Positions 17,286 through 25,399 are shown, numbered from the stretch's first letter. The stretch: DNA of 45,633 nucleotides from an uncultured Clostridia bacterium (GCA_944386455.1 CALXBC010000021.1:1-45633), one strand, 5' to 3'. Made by a program: numbers and translations. Notes: generated by a model from the letters alone, not told the origin.

Positions 17286-17853
17286 AAAACTGAAATTTAA
17301 GGAAGCAGCCGATAAGCTGTTTGGAGCGGACAAAAAGGTCAGGCTTATATTCATCATTGGGATAGCAGGGATCCTTCTCATCTTTTTATCTTCTCTGTTT
17401 GGGGGAAAAGGGAACGAAAATGCCGCTCAGGGGACGCAGAGTTTTGACTCTGAACAGTATGTGGAAAAGCTGGAGGAAAGGATTTATACCATGGTAACCG
17501 GAATCCAGGGGGTAGGAAAAGCAAAGGTGATGATTACACTGGAAAACACGACGGAATACATATATGAGAGTGAAAAAAGGGAAACGACAGATGCTACCAA
17601 GGATTATTCGGATGGGCAGACAGAGAAGGAGCAGGAACGAAACGATTATGAAATAAATGTGATTTTAGTTGAGGGAAGCAATGGAAAGGAAGCGCTTTTA
17701 AAGACAACTGTGGAACCGAAAGTAAAGGGAGTCGTCATCGTTTGCCAGGGAGGTGAAAATATCGAAGTTGAAAAAAGTATTATAGACGCTGTTACGACGG
17801 CTTTGGATATTTCTTCCAATAAGGTATGTGTCGCCAAGCTGTCAGAAAATTAA
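17278..17853 (+). CDS. spoIIIAG: stage III sporulation protein AG
   Basis: A 191-residue ring-forming channel subunit. It has one N-terminal transmembrane helix (VRLIFIIGIAGILLIFLSSL), a short linker and an extracytoplasmic domain containing RIYTMVTGIQGVGKAKVMIT and EPKVKGVVIVCQGGENIEVE, typical of SpoIIIAG. ATG 17278 follows GGTGAGGAAAAGG. In Bacillus the AG ring spans the space between the mother-cell and forespore membranes. Confidence 0.92.
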   Translation: MGEKLKFKEAADKLFGADKKVRLIFIIGIAGILLIFLSSLFGGKGNENAAQGTQSFDSEQYVEKLEERIYTMVTGIQGVGKAKVMITLENTTEYIYESEKRETTDATKDYSDGQTEKEQERNDYEINVILVEGSNGKEALLKTTVEPKVKGVVIVCQGGENIEVEKSIIDAVTTALDISSNKVCVAKLSEN

Positions 17854-17903
17854 ACGGCCGCCCCGCGCAACGGGCCGCGCCAAAAGAAAGGATTTGATTT
17901 ATC

Positions 17904-18434
17904 ATGAAAAAACTGAATATGATCGTCGGGAAAAAGCAAATCGTTTTGGCCAGTCTGGTCATGATTCTGGGCGTGGCTGTTTATCTCAACTGGCAGTTTG
18001 CCAAAAACGATGGTCAATTCGATTTGACAACAGGAAACACAGTGTCGAATAAGAATTACGGGGATGCCGCGCTGGTTAACCAGACCGACGACTATTTTAC
18101 GCAGGCCCATCTTGACAAGGAAAAGACCCGCGACGCTTCTGTTGAAACTCTGAGTGAGCAGATTGCAGATGATACGCTTTCGGCTGAGGAACTGAAAACG
18201 GCAAAAGAAAAGTCAGAGGCGCTCAACCAGCAAATCGAGGCGGAAAAGAATATCGAAACCATGGTTAAGGCAAAAGGATTTGCTGATTGCCTGGCCTATC
18301 TGGACGACGGAAAAGCAAGGCTGATTGTCAAAACCGAAGGGCTAAAGAAAGAAGAAGTGGCTCAGATCAAGGATATTATTTTACAGGAGGTAGATGTACT
18401 CAACGAAAATATCTCTATTGTTGAGAAAAAGTAA
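17904..18434 (+). CDS. spoIIIAH: stage III sporulation protein AH
   Basis: A 176-residue single-pass membrane protein, shorter than the 218-residue Bacillus SpoIIIAH. It has an N-terminal anchor (LASLVMILGVAVYLNWQF), a charged region rich in E/K/D, and the C-terminal YscJ/FliF-like domain (NIETMVKAKGFADCLAYLDD onward) that in Bacillus binds SpoIIQ of the forespore across the septum. No spoIIQ is in the window; Clostridia often use a different forespore partner. Last gene of the operon; a terminator follows at once. Confidence 0.9.
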   Translation: MKKLNMIVGKKQIVLASLVMILGVAVYLNWQFAKNDGQFDLTTGNTVSNKNYGDAALVNQTDDYFTQAHLDKEKTRDASVETLSEQIADDTLSAEELKTAKEKSEALNQQIEAEKNIETMVKAKGFADCLAYLDDGKARLIVKTEGLKKEEVAQIKDIILQEVDVLNENISIVEKK

Positions 18435-18482
18435 AAAAGCAGCCGCAGCAGGATGATTTGACTTTGCTGCGGCTGTTTTTTA
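18433..18482 (+). terminator. terminator of the spoIIIA operon
   Basis: CAGCCGCAGCA (18440-18450) pairs with TGCTGCGGCTG (18465-18475), flanked by an A-run and followed by a T-run. Confidence 0.9.
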
Positions 18483-18538
18483 TTTGCTGTCACAGAGCAA
18501 GCAGATGATTGAAAAATAAATAAATTATGCCTTTTCTC

Positions 18539-18567
18539 TTTACAAAGAACAAATGTTCGTGTATAAT
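18539..18567 (+). promoter_or_regulatory. sigma-A promoter with LexA (SOS) box in the spacer
   Basis: TTTACA (18539-18544), a 17-bp spacer and TATAAT (18562-18567). The spacer contains GAAC-AAAT-GTTC at 18547-18558, flanked by A and G, which matches 13 of 14 positions of the Gram-positive LexA consensus CGAACRNRYGTTCG. LexA bound here would exclude RNA polymerase, so the radical SAM/DUF4130 operon should be induced by DNA damage. Confidence 0.8.
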
Positions 18568-18618
18568 AAAAGCAGCAATTTTGTAAAAAATACAGGACGA
18601 GAGAGGAAATGTATTTTT

Positions 18619-19920
18619 ATGGATTTGTTTGATAAGCTTCAGATCCTTGCGGATTCCGCCAAATATGACGCCGCCTGTACCAGCAGCGGTGTGGACCGCA
18701 GTTCTCAGGGCGGCGCGCTTGGCAATGCTGTGGCCTGCGGCATCTGTCACAGCTTTGCCTCTGACGGCAGATGCATTTCACTGCTGAAGGTGCTGATGAG
18801 CAATGCCTGTATTTATAACTGTAAATACTGTATCAACCGGGCGTCCAACGATGTGCCGCGCGCGACCTTTTCTCCTCGTGAGCTGGCAGACCTGACCATC
18901 AGCTTTTACCGCCGCAATTATATTGAGGGACTGTTTTTAAGCTCCGGAATCATTAAAAATCCGGACTATACCTGTGAAAAAATGATCGAAACGCTTCGTA
19001 TCCTGCGGGAAGAATACCGATTTGCCGGATACATCCATGCCAAAGCGATCCCGGGTGCAGACAGCTTGCTGCTGAACCGCCTCGGACAGCTGGCAGACCG
19101 TATGAGCGTCAATATCGAGCTGCCCTCACAGCAAAGTCTTGCGCTGCTCGCTCCCAACAAAACCAAAGAAGCGATTCTGCGCCCGATGGGTTTTATCAGA
19201 GAGCGGATTCAGGAGAATACCAGCGATCTTGTACAGTACCGTCATGCACCGCGTTTTGCACCCGCAGGCCAGAGCACTCAGATGATCGTGGGCGCGACCC
19301 AGGATACCGATTACCAAATTTTGAAGCTGTCTGCGGCATTGTATCGCAAATACGGGCTGAAGCGGGTGTTTTATTCTGCTTATGTGCCGGTTGTCAGCAG
19401 CCCCGAGCTCCCTGCCCTTGATACGAAACCGCCTCTTTTAAGGGAACATCGTTTGTATCAGGCAGACTGGCTGCTTCGTTTTTACGGCTTTGAGGCGGGA
19501 GAACTTCTGGACGAGCAGCACCAGAGCTTCAACCCGCTCGTCGATCCCAAGTGCAACTGGGCGCTCAACCATATGGAGCTGTTTCCGGTTGAGGTCAATA
19601 AAGCACCGTTGGAAATGCTGCTGCGGGTTCCCGGGATTGGCGTCAAATCTGCGCACCGTATCGTAACTGCGCGGCGAAACGGTACGTTGGATTTTGCAGG
19701 ACTGAAAAGAATCGGCGTTGTGCTCAAGCGCGCTCAGTATTTTATCCTCTGCCGCGGGAAAACCGCTGAGGGGCTGAAAATTACGCCGGATGCCGTCATG
19801 CGGTCGCTGATATCGGATCGCTGCCGCGCGATGCTGCCGGAACAGGCCGAACAGCTCAGCCTGTTTCAGACTGCAATCACCAGAGAGGATGTGACAAAAT
19901 GCCTGACAGGGGAGCTGTGA
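18619..19920 (+). CDS. radical SAM protein linked to DNA repair/modification, with C-terminal HhH
   Basis: A 433-residue radical SAM enzyme of the family annotated as putative DNA modification/repair radical SAM protein (TIGR03916 type, often next to a DUF4130 or uracil-DNA glycosylase-like partner). CIYNCKYC (Cys 64, 68, 71) is the CX3CX2C cluster site. Extra cysteines at 20, 40, 43 and 52 may hold a second cluster or zinc. From ~334, RVPGIGVKSAHRIVTARRNG is a helix-hairpin-helix motif for DNA binding. ATG 18619 follows GAGAGAGGAAA. The reaction is unknown to me; SOS control supports a damage role. Confidence 0.88.
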   Translation: MDLFDKLQILADSAKYDAACTSSGVDRSSQGGALGNAVACGICHSFASDGRCISLLKVLMSNACIYNCKYCINRASNDVPRATFSPRELADLTISFYRRNYIEGLFLSSGIIKNPDYTCEKMIETLRILREEYRFAGYIHAKAIPGADSLLLNRLGQLADRMSVNIELPSQQSLALLAPNKTKEAILRPMGFIRERIQENTSDLVQYRHAPRFAPAGQSTQMIVGATQDTDYQILKLSAALYRKYGLKRVFYSAYVPVVSSPELPALDTKPPLLREHRLYQADWLLRFYGFEAGELLDEQHQSFNPLVDPKCNWALNHMELFPVEVNKAPLEMLLRVPGIGVKSAHRIVTARRNGTLDFAGLKRIGVVLKRAQYFILCRGKTAEGLKITPDAVMRSLISDRCRAMLPEQAEQLSLFQTAITREDVTKCLTGEL

Positions 19921-20747
19921 TTTATCGGTATGACGGGAGCTTTGCAGGCTTTTTGTCTGTTGTCTTTACGAGTTTCGAAAAGAAGGAGCAGCCTGTACAG
20001 ATCATGTCACGGGATCAGATCCAGACTGTGCTGTTTCCCATAAAAGAAATCGAGACGGATAAAGAGAAAGCAAGCCGGGTACGCGCCGGCATCCGGAGCA
20101 GAATGTCGGAGAACGGCTGGCAGAAGGTCCGGCTGGGCTTTGATACCTGTCATCCGGAAAAGGAGCTTTTGCTGCTGCGTTTTATCAGATTGGGGATGCG
20201 GCTGGGAAAAAGGGTCTGCTGGATGCTGGCGGATGATACAGTGGCAGAGCTGGAAAATGCATTGAAGCATCTGACCGGGGAAGCGCACCAATACAAGGGC
20301 TTTGTCCGCTTTTCTGAGGCTGGTGGTGTACTTGCGGCGGTCATTGAGCCGAAAAACAGAGTATTGCCGCTGCTGGCGCCTCACTTTTCCGACCGTTATG
20401 CCAATGAAGCCTTTCTCATCTTTGACAAAACAAACCGGGAGATGCTGCTGTACCGGCCGCATCGTTATGTCATCATCCCCGTTGAGAATTATGAGCTTCC
20501 GCTGCCCGGGACTGAAGAACGGCTGTTTCGCTCCCTTTGGAAAAGCTATTATGAGACGATTGGTATCAAGGAACGGGAAAATCCACGCTGCCGGATGGGA
20601 CATATGCAAAAGCGGTATTGGAAACATCTGACCGAGATGGATCCGGATGTGCCGCCGCGCATTGACGGGCAGGATGGACTGCCAACCGACGGGCATAAGT
20701 TGAAGGACAGGATACAGCTTACGGACACGGCGGATTCATCATTATGA
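19899..20747 (+). CDS. DUF4130 / TIGR03915-type putative DNA repair protein
   Basis: A 282-residue protein recognised as the usual partner of the upstream radical SAM protein. GAVIYRYDGSFAGFLSVVFT is the characteristic N-terminus, and LLYRPHRYVIIPVENYELPL with PRCRMGHMQKRYWKHLTEMD fits the DUF4130 C-terminus. In other bacteria this domain can be fused to a uracil-DNA glycosylase-like domain; here that fusion is absent. The start overlaps the radical SAM gene by 22 nt, implying coupled translation. Its 3' end overlaps the convergent pyrophosphatase-like gene by 29 nt. Biochemical function unknown. Confidence 0.85.
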   Translation: MPDRGAVIYRYDGSFAGFLSVVFTSFEKKEQPVQIMSRDQIQTVLFPIKEIETDKEKASRVRAGIRSRMSENGWQKVRLGFDTCHPEKELLLLRFIRLGMRLGKRVCWMLADDTVAELENALKHLTGEAHQYKGFVRFSEAGGVLAAVIEPKNRVLPLLAPHFSDRYANEAFLIFDKTNREMLLYRPHRYVIIPVENYELPLPGTEERLFRSLWKSYYETIGIKERENPRCRMGHMQKRYWKHLTEMDPDVPPRIDGQDGLPTDGHKLKDRIQLTDTADSSL

Positions 20748-21063
20748 TTTCCGAATCAAAATACTGCTCAATAAATGCGGTCTGCCTTTGAATTTCATCT
20801 TTTGAAAAGGAAAACCCTTCCGGCGCAACGACCCATTTGTCTTCGACGTCATTCCGGCGTCGGATGACAGCAAGGAGTCTGCCGCGGCAGACTGCTACAG
20901 GGTATTCTACCCCAAGCAGATAGGCGTCCTGTTCTTCTCCATCCGGAGCCGGCAGTCCCGGAATATAACCATAGTTGACGGGATAGCGGATGTTTTTGTA
21001 ATATGGATGCCGGCTGCCGAGCGGGCGGTCGATAATGACCTGCCAGTATTTCTTGTTTCCCAT
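20719..21063 (-). CDS. short inorganic pyrophosphatase-like protein
   Basis: A 114-residue protein resembling the core of family I inorganic pyrophosphatases: VIIDRPLGSRHPYYKN, YPVNYGYIPGLPAPDGEEQD (the Tyr and Asp-rich metal/phosphate site) and a short beta-rich end. Classical family I enzymes have ~175 residues, so this is a reduced version; whether it hydrolyses pyrophosphate is uncertain. The pyrophosphate-type phosphofructokinase elsewhere in the window makes that question relevant. The ATG follows AGAGAGGAG. A palindromic operator candidate lies just upstream. Confidence 0.72.
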   Translation of the reverse strand: MGNKKYWQVIIDRPLGSRHPYYKNIRYPVNYGYIPGLPAPDGEEQDAYLLGVEYPVAVCRGRLLAVIRRRNDVEDKWVVAPEGFSFSKDEIQRQTAFIEQYFDSEIIMMNPPCP

Positions 21064-21089
21064 ATCAAAGGCTCCTCTCTATATATTTA

Positions 21090-21111
21090 ATTTTACCATA
21101 TTTGGTAAAAT
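21090..21111. promoter_or_regulatory. inverted repeat in the promoter of the pyrophosphatase-like gene
   Basis: ATTTTACCA (21090-21098) and TGGTAAAAT (21103-21111) are perfect complements around TATT. On the minus strand the repeat fills part of the spacer and the -10 (TAAAAT) of a promoter whose -35 would be TTTTCA 17 bp upstream. This is a good repressor-site geometry; the regulator is unknown. Confidence 0.5.
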
Positions 21112-21121
21112 TTGAAAACAG

Positions 21122-21150
21122 TTGACGATGACAGCTAAATATGTTATTGT
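21122..21150 (+). promoter_or_regulatory. candidate sigma-A promoter toward the small lipoprotein gene
   Basis: TTGACG (21122-21127), 17 bp, TATTGT (21145-21150). It gives a leader of ~175 nt before ATG 21331. The 266-bp gap between the divergent genes holds this, the operator candidate and no visible gene. Confidence 0.45.
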
Positions 21151-21330
21151 GAAAACAGAACAGAATATTCTGCGGACTATTTTGAAATAATAATTTTGCG
21201 GGCTTTTTTGCCTGCAAAAATTTTTCTGAAGGAGAACGGCGGCGTGTATCCTATCTGCCGGTATTCTTCTTTAATTGCGGCGCAGCGGCAGCTGTACCGC
21301 TTTTCAGAAAGAAAGGAATGGTCACGCAGA

Positions 21331-21549
21331 ATGAAAAGAATTATAGTAACTGCAGCCGCCGCTTTGGCGCTGATGTGTGTTGCGGTTGGCTGTAAAACCG
21401 TAGAAGATACGGTCTCCAAGGTGGAGTCTGTTGTCAGTAAAACGGAAGACATTGTCTCTGAAGTCGTCAGCGAAGGAAAGGATATGGTCTCCGGGGCTGT
21501 CAGCAAGGCGGAAGATACCATGTCTGACATCAAAAGCGACATGCAGTAG
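21331..21549 (+). CDS. small lipoprotein, probable coiled coil
   Basis: A 72-residue protein with a lipoprotein signal (KRIIVTAAAALALMCVAVGC; lipobox ending at Cys 21). The rest is a repetitive Val/Ser/Glu/Lys/Asp-rich sequence with a VSK/VSE rhythm (KTVEDTVSKVESVVSKTEDI), probably one amphipathic helix or coiled coil on the outer face of the membrane. ATG 21331 follows GAAAGG. It lies 46 nt before the pdaA-like gene and may be cotranscribed. No function assigned. Confidence 0.65.
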   Translation: MKRIIVTAAAALALMCVAVGCKTVEDTVSKVESVVSKTEDIVSEVVSEGKDMVSGAVSKAEDTMSDIKSDMQ

Positions 21550-21595
21550 CAAATCGATATCGACAGCAGTCAGCAGGAAAGGAAGCACAAAATAA

Positions 21596-22516
21596 ATGAA
21601 GCGAAAACTAGGATGGCTTGCAGCCGTATTGGTATTGGTCATGATGCTTGGCTCCTGCCGGAAGATTGAGGACGCCAGTTCCATGGAGAGTCATTCGGAA
21701 AGCAGAAAGCAGCAAAGCAGTACTGCAGCTGTCTCTTCAGAGCAAACGCTAAGCTCGGATGTTGACTCTGAAGAGAGCAGCAACGCAGAAAGCGAAGAAG
21801 CAGTGATGAACCCCGATTATACAGATATTGCAAAGCTCGACGACAAGAAAAATGGATGGGGCCAGGGAACACAGGTAGATGAACAAAACCGTCCGGTCTC
21901 CTGCACCTCCTATCAGAAAAAGTATGGAAAGTATGGGGCAGTGTTTATCAAGGAGGACAACCGGGATTTTTATCTCACATTTGATGAAGGATATGAAAAC
22001 GGATTTACCGCAAAAATTTTGGATGTGTTAAAAGAAAAAAATGTCCCCGCCGTATTTTTTGTGACGCAGGATTATGTCAAAAAGAATGCGGATTTAGTGA
22101 AGCGCATGATTGCAGAAGGACACGTCGTCGGCAACCACAGCTGGACACACCCGTCGATGCCGACGCTTTCGCTGGAGCAGGCTGCGCAGGAAATTACCAA
22201 GCTGCATGATTATGTCAAGGAACAGTTTGGATATGAAATGACACTGTTCCGGCCGCCGATGGGAGAGTATTCTGAGCAGACTCTGGCTCTTGCACAGCAG
22301 CTTGGCTATCAGTCCGTGTTCTGGAGCTATGCTTATAAGGACTGGGATCCGAAAAACCAGCCGGAAGAGGCCGCTTCGCTGGAAAAAGCGCTCAAATATG
22401 CGCATGGCGGCGCAGTCTATCTGCTGCACGCGGTATCTGAAACCAATACGAATATGCTTGGCGCTTTTATTGACGGGATCAGAGAGAAAGGCTATACGTT
22501 CAAGGCGTTGCAATAG
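21596..22516 (+). CDS. PdaA-like polysaccharide deacetylase lipoprotein
   Basis: A 306-residue exported enzyme of the PdaA group of NodB deacetylases, which makes muramic-delta-lactam in spore cortex peptidoglycan. The lipobox is LGSC near residue 21. A Ser/Glu-rich linker leads to the NodB domain: YLTFDEGYENGFTAKIL (first motif, with the PdaA-type DEGYE), NHSWTHPSMPTLS (metal-binding HXXXH) and RPPMGEYSEQTL. The catalytic residues appear intact. In a sporulating organism, cortex lactam synthesis is the likely role; no sporulation promoter was identified. Confidence 0.85.
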   Translation: MKRKLGWLAAVLVLVMMLGSCRKIEDASSMESHSESRKQQSSTAAVSSEQTLSSDVDSEESSNAESEEAVMNPDYTDIAKLDDKKNGWGQGTQVDEQNRPVSCTSYQKKYGKYGAVFIKEDNRDFYLTFDEGYENGFTAKILDVLKEKNVPAVFFVTQDYVKKNADLVKRMIAEGHVVGNHSWTHPSMPTLSLEQAAQEITKLHDYVKEQFGYEMTLFRPPMGEYSEQTLALAQQLGYQSVFWSYAYKDWDPKNQPEEAASLEKALKYAHGGAVYLLHAVSETNTNMLGAFIDGIREKGYTFKALQ

Positions 22517-22611
22517 GAATGAAAGAACGTCGTCCGTGACTGCGGGCGGCGTTCCTTTCAGCATGGAATTTATGCGGTATTTTAACAAAAAACAGGAAGG
22601 GTGAGCTTGAA

Positions 22612-23532
22612 ATGATATTGTCAGCGTCACGCAGAACAGACATTCCCTGCTGCTATGCGCAATGGATGATAAACCGTCTGCGGGAAGGCAGCGTTTGTGT
22701 TCGCAATCCCTACCGCCGTACCCAGGTCAGCAGAATTCCGCTGTCGCCGCACGTTATAGACTGCATTGTGTTCTGGACGAAGGATCCTGCGCCGCTGCTG
22801 CCGTATCTCGATGAAATGGAAGCAATGGGCTATCGTTTTTATTTTCAGTTTACGCTTACCCCCTATGGCAAAGATGTGGAACAGAATCTGCGGGATAAGG
22901 CCGAGATTATCAAAACGTTTCACTTCCTGGCGGCGAAAATCGGCAGGGAGCGGATCAAGTGGCGGTATGACCCTATTATCCTGAACGGCAGCTTTGATTT
23001 GAATTACCACAAAACACAGTTTGAATCTCTTTGTCAGCAGCTTGCATCGGATACAGAAAGTGTGACAATCAGCTTTGTGGATTGGTACAACCGTCACCAA
23101 GGCAGGAATCTGCGTGTTGTTACATATGAAGAAATGGCCGAACTTTCCTCATATATCGCCGAGATCGCACGGCGGTATGGGATCGCTGCATCGGCCTGCT
23201 GCGAGCAGACCGATTTCACGCCCTTTGGCGTGAAGCAGGCGAGCTGCATCAGCAAGGAGACAGTCGAACAGCTCTGCGGCTGTCCGGTTGCGGCGCGACG
23301 TGATAAAAATCAGCGTAAGGGCTGCGGCTGCGTGGAGAGTGTGGATATCGGAGCTTATCAGACCTGTTTAAACGGCTGTACCTATTGCTATGCCAACCAT
23401 GGTATTCCCGCTGCAGCGGCGCTGCGTCATGACCCATGCAGTCCGCTGCTGGTCGGGAATCTGGAGCCGAACGATGTTGTAACACAGCGGGAGGTACATT
23501 CATTTTTACAAAAGCAGACCACGCTGTTTTGA
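22612..23532 (+). CDS. DUF1848 protein with C-terminal CX3CX2C motif
   Basis: A 306-residue DUF1848 protein. The N-terminus (MILSASRRTDIP) and IDCIVFWTKDPAPLLPYLDE recall beta/alpha-barrel segments of SplB-like radical SAM proteins. CLNGCTYC, with Cys 252, 256 and 259, is spaced like a radical SAM cluster site but lies near the C-terminus rather than the N-terminus. A further cluster of cysteines is at 212, 222, 224, 238 and 240. This suggests an Fe-S protein, perhaps a circularly permuted radical SAM fold; that is inference. It ends 5 nt from the convergent deacetylase gene. Confidence 0.8.
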   Translation: MILSASRRTDIPCCYAQWMINRLREGSVCVRNPYRRTQVSRIPLSPHVIDCIVFWTKDPAPLLPYLDEMEAMGYRFYFQFTLTPYGKDVEQNLRDKAEIIKTFHFLAAKIGRERIKWRYDPIILNGSFDLNYHKTQFESLCQQLASDTESVTISFVDWYNRHQGRNLRVVTYEEMAELSSYIAEIARRYGIAASACCEQTDFTPFGVKQASCISKETVEQLCGCPVAARRDKNQRKGCGCVESVDIGAYQTCLNGCTYCYANHGIPAAAALRHDPCSPLLVGNLEPNDVVTQREVHSFLQKQTTLF

Positions 23533-23537
23533 AAAAC

Positions 23538-24404
23538 TTACTTCAGTATTTTTTTGAAGAATGCTTCGCTTGTTTTTCCATGGGCGCGGTTATAACGTTT
23601 CATATTGATCAGGCTGTCCGAATCTGAGACATACGCAGTTCCTTCCTCACAGCCAAGTGACAGTCTGATCCCCATTTGCTTCAGTGTATCCACACTTTCC
23701 CGGCAGAAAAAACCAAACGGATAGGCAAAGATTTGGGGCTTTTTTCCAGTCATGACATTGATCTTATCCTGTAGCCGGCCGATGTCATCTGCCAGTGCGG
23801 CGGCATACTGCTCTTCCGACTCGCCTTCGTTAATGCGGCATCCTTTGCGGCTGCCATTGGCTTCATGCATATCATAGGTGTGGTTGCCGATCTCGATGAT
23901 GCCGCTGTCGGAAAGCTCCTTGATCTGTTGCCAGTTCATCTGGGAATAGGAAATATCCTTTGCAATACTGCCGGAATAAATATCAGCGAACTTTCCCACA
24001 ATGGACACGGCTGCGGGAAATCCGTGCTTTTTAAGGAGGGGAAAGGCATAGCGGTAGGTGCTTTCATAGCCGTCGTCAAAGGTGATAAAAACCGGCTTTT
24101 CGGGAAGCGGTGTCCCGTTCTCGGCGTACTCGATGAGCTGTGCTCCGGTGACCCCGGTGTATCCTTTGCTTTTTAGATATACCAGATCGTTTTCAAATTC
24201 CTGCGGGGTGATGACGTAATCCCCGGCGTCCTCTTCCTGCTCCATAATATGGTGATACATGATAATGGGAACAGGGGTGCCCTTCGGCGCCGTATTGACG
24301 GTGACGGAAAAGCGCGGCTGTCGCTCTGCCCAGAAGCAGAGCGCTGCAACCATCATAACGCAGAGAAAAAACAGGAGGGTTTTATAGGACAGCTTTATGA
24401 CCAT
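23538..24404 (-). CDS. membrane-anchored polysaccharide deacetylase
   Basis: A 288-residue NodB-type deacetylase with an N-terminal signal anchor (LLFFLCVMMVAALCFWAE). Motifs: PIIMYHHIM, FITFDDGYESTYRYAF (metal-binding Asp pair), EIGNHTYDMHE, and AYPFGFFCRESVDTL. It probably modifies cell-wall peptidoglycan or another polysaccharide outside the cell. The start is ATG 24404 after AAAGGAG; an upstream in-frame ATG at 24434 has no such site. It is divergent from the QueG-like gene across ~70 bp. Confidence 0.85.
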   Translation of the reverse strand: MVIKLSYKTLLFFLCVMMVAALCFWAERQPRFSVTVNTAPKGTPVPIIMYHHIMEQEEDAGDYVITPQEFENDLVYLKSKGYTGVTGAQLIEYAENGTPLPEKPVFITFDDGYESTYRYAFPLLKKHGFPAAVSIVGKFADIYSGSIAKDISYSQMNWQQIKELSDSGIIEIGNHTYDMHEANGSRKGCRINEGESEEQYAAALADDIGRLQDKINVMTGKKPQIFAYPFGFFCRESVDTLKQMGIRLSLGCEEGTAYVSDSDSLINMKRYNRAHGKTSEAFFKKILK

Positions 24405-24475
24405 ATTGCCAATCTCCTTTAGATTGTTTATCATATATATATTCCCGTTTCATTAAAATTATGGGGGTCGGTGTT

Positions 24476-25288
24476 GTGAATGTGTGGAGTCAAATCAGTA
24501 CAGCGTTGGAACAGTGCACAATAACAGAATACGGTTTTGCTTCCTTTGCAGACGTTCTTCCGCTGCTGGAATGCCGAGCAAAGGCACGGATTCCGCAGCA
24601 GGCAAAAAGCGTGATCGTCTGCCTGTTCCCATATCATGTGGCAGAACCGCGACGGCGGAATATTTCCCGCTATGCCATGGTGGAAGATTATCATATTGTT
24701 GCCGGAAACATGCTGAAAGCAGCCTGTGAGAGACTAAAATCAGCATTTCCCGAAAACGAATTTGTTTTTTTCACAGACAATTCTCCCATCCGTGAAGTTT
24801 CTAGTGCGGTACGGGCGGGGCTGGGCGTGCTTGGAAAGAACGGACTGCTGATTCATCCGAAATATGGCAGCTTTGTTTTTATCGGAGAGATTGTGACAGA
24901 CCTGACTGTCCCCGGCGCAAAGGCAAACGGCGCGTGTATTGGCTGCGGGCGCTGTGCGGCAGCATGTCCGGCAGGTGCGATCGGCCCGGAGGGCATAGAC
25001 AGAGAACGCTGTCTCTCCCACATCACCCAGAAAAAAGGAACGCTGACGCCGGAAGAGGAAACGCTGGTCCGGAAAGGAAACAGCCTGTGGGGCTGTGATA
25101 TCTGCCAGGAAGTCTGTCCCTATAACCACGGCATTCCCGAAACCGAGATTGCAGCCTTTCAAGAGAATATAATCCCATATGTAGACTATCATGAAATTGG
25201 GGAATTGGTTAAAACAAGGGCGTTTGGCTTCCGCGGCAGCGGAGTAATCCGCCGCAACTATGAAATTTTGTATGGAAAACAGGGATAG
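24476..25288 (+). CDS. short epoxyqueuosine reductase (QueG)-like iron-sulfur protein
   Basis: A 270-residue protein with the QueG core: FFTDNSPIREVSSAVRAGLG (the Asp-containing region), VLGKNGLLIHPKYGSFVFIG, then two 4Fe-4S sites, CIGCGRCAAACPAG and GCDICQEVCPYN. Full QueG is ~370 residues and has a C-terminal HEAT-like tRNA-binding region, absent here. It may therefore be a QueG relative with another substrate. The start is uncertain: ATG 24461 has no ribosome binding site, GTG 24476 follows GGGGG by 8 nt, and GTG 24482 is also possible. Confidence 0.75.
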   Translation: MNVWSQISTALEQCTITEYGFASFADVLPLLECRAKARIPQQAKSVIVCLFPYHVAEPRRRNISRYAMVEDYHIVAGNMLKAACERLKSAFPENEFVFFTDNSPIREVSSAVRAGLGVLGKNGLLIHPKYGSFVFIGEIVTDLTVPGAKANGACIGCGRCAAACPAGAIGPEGIDRERCLSHITQKKGTLTPEEETLVRKGNSLWGCDICQEVCPYNHGIPETEIAAFQENIIPYVDYHEIGELVKTRAFGFRGSGVIRRNYEILYGKQG

Positions 25289-25291
25289 CAC

Positions 25292-25320
25292 TTGTTTCCC
25301 GCAGCCTTTTGTGGTATCAT
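25292..25320 (+). promoter_or_regulatory. sigma-A promoter of ychF
   Basis: TTGTTT (25292-25297), a 17-bp spacer and TATCAT (25315-25320). The ~75-nt leader before ATG 25400 contains a possible CCAGCC-type stem (25335-25357). Confidence 0.55.
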
Positions 25321-25399
25321 AAGGGAAGTATAGCAGCCTGCCGGACTTGCGGGCTGGTACAGATGATTTGACATGGAAACAGAAAGGCATGATATCAAT

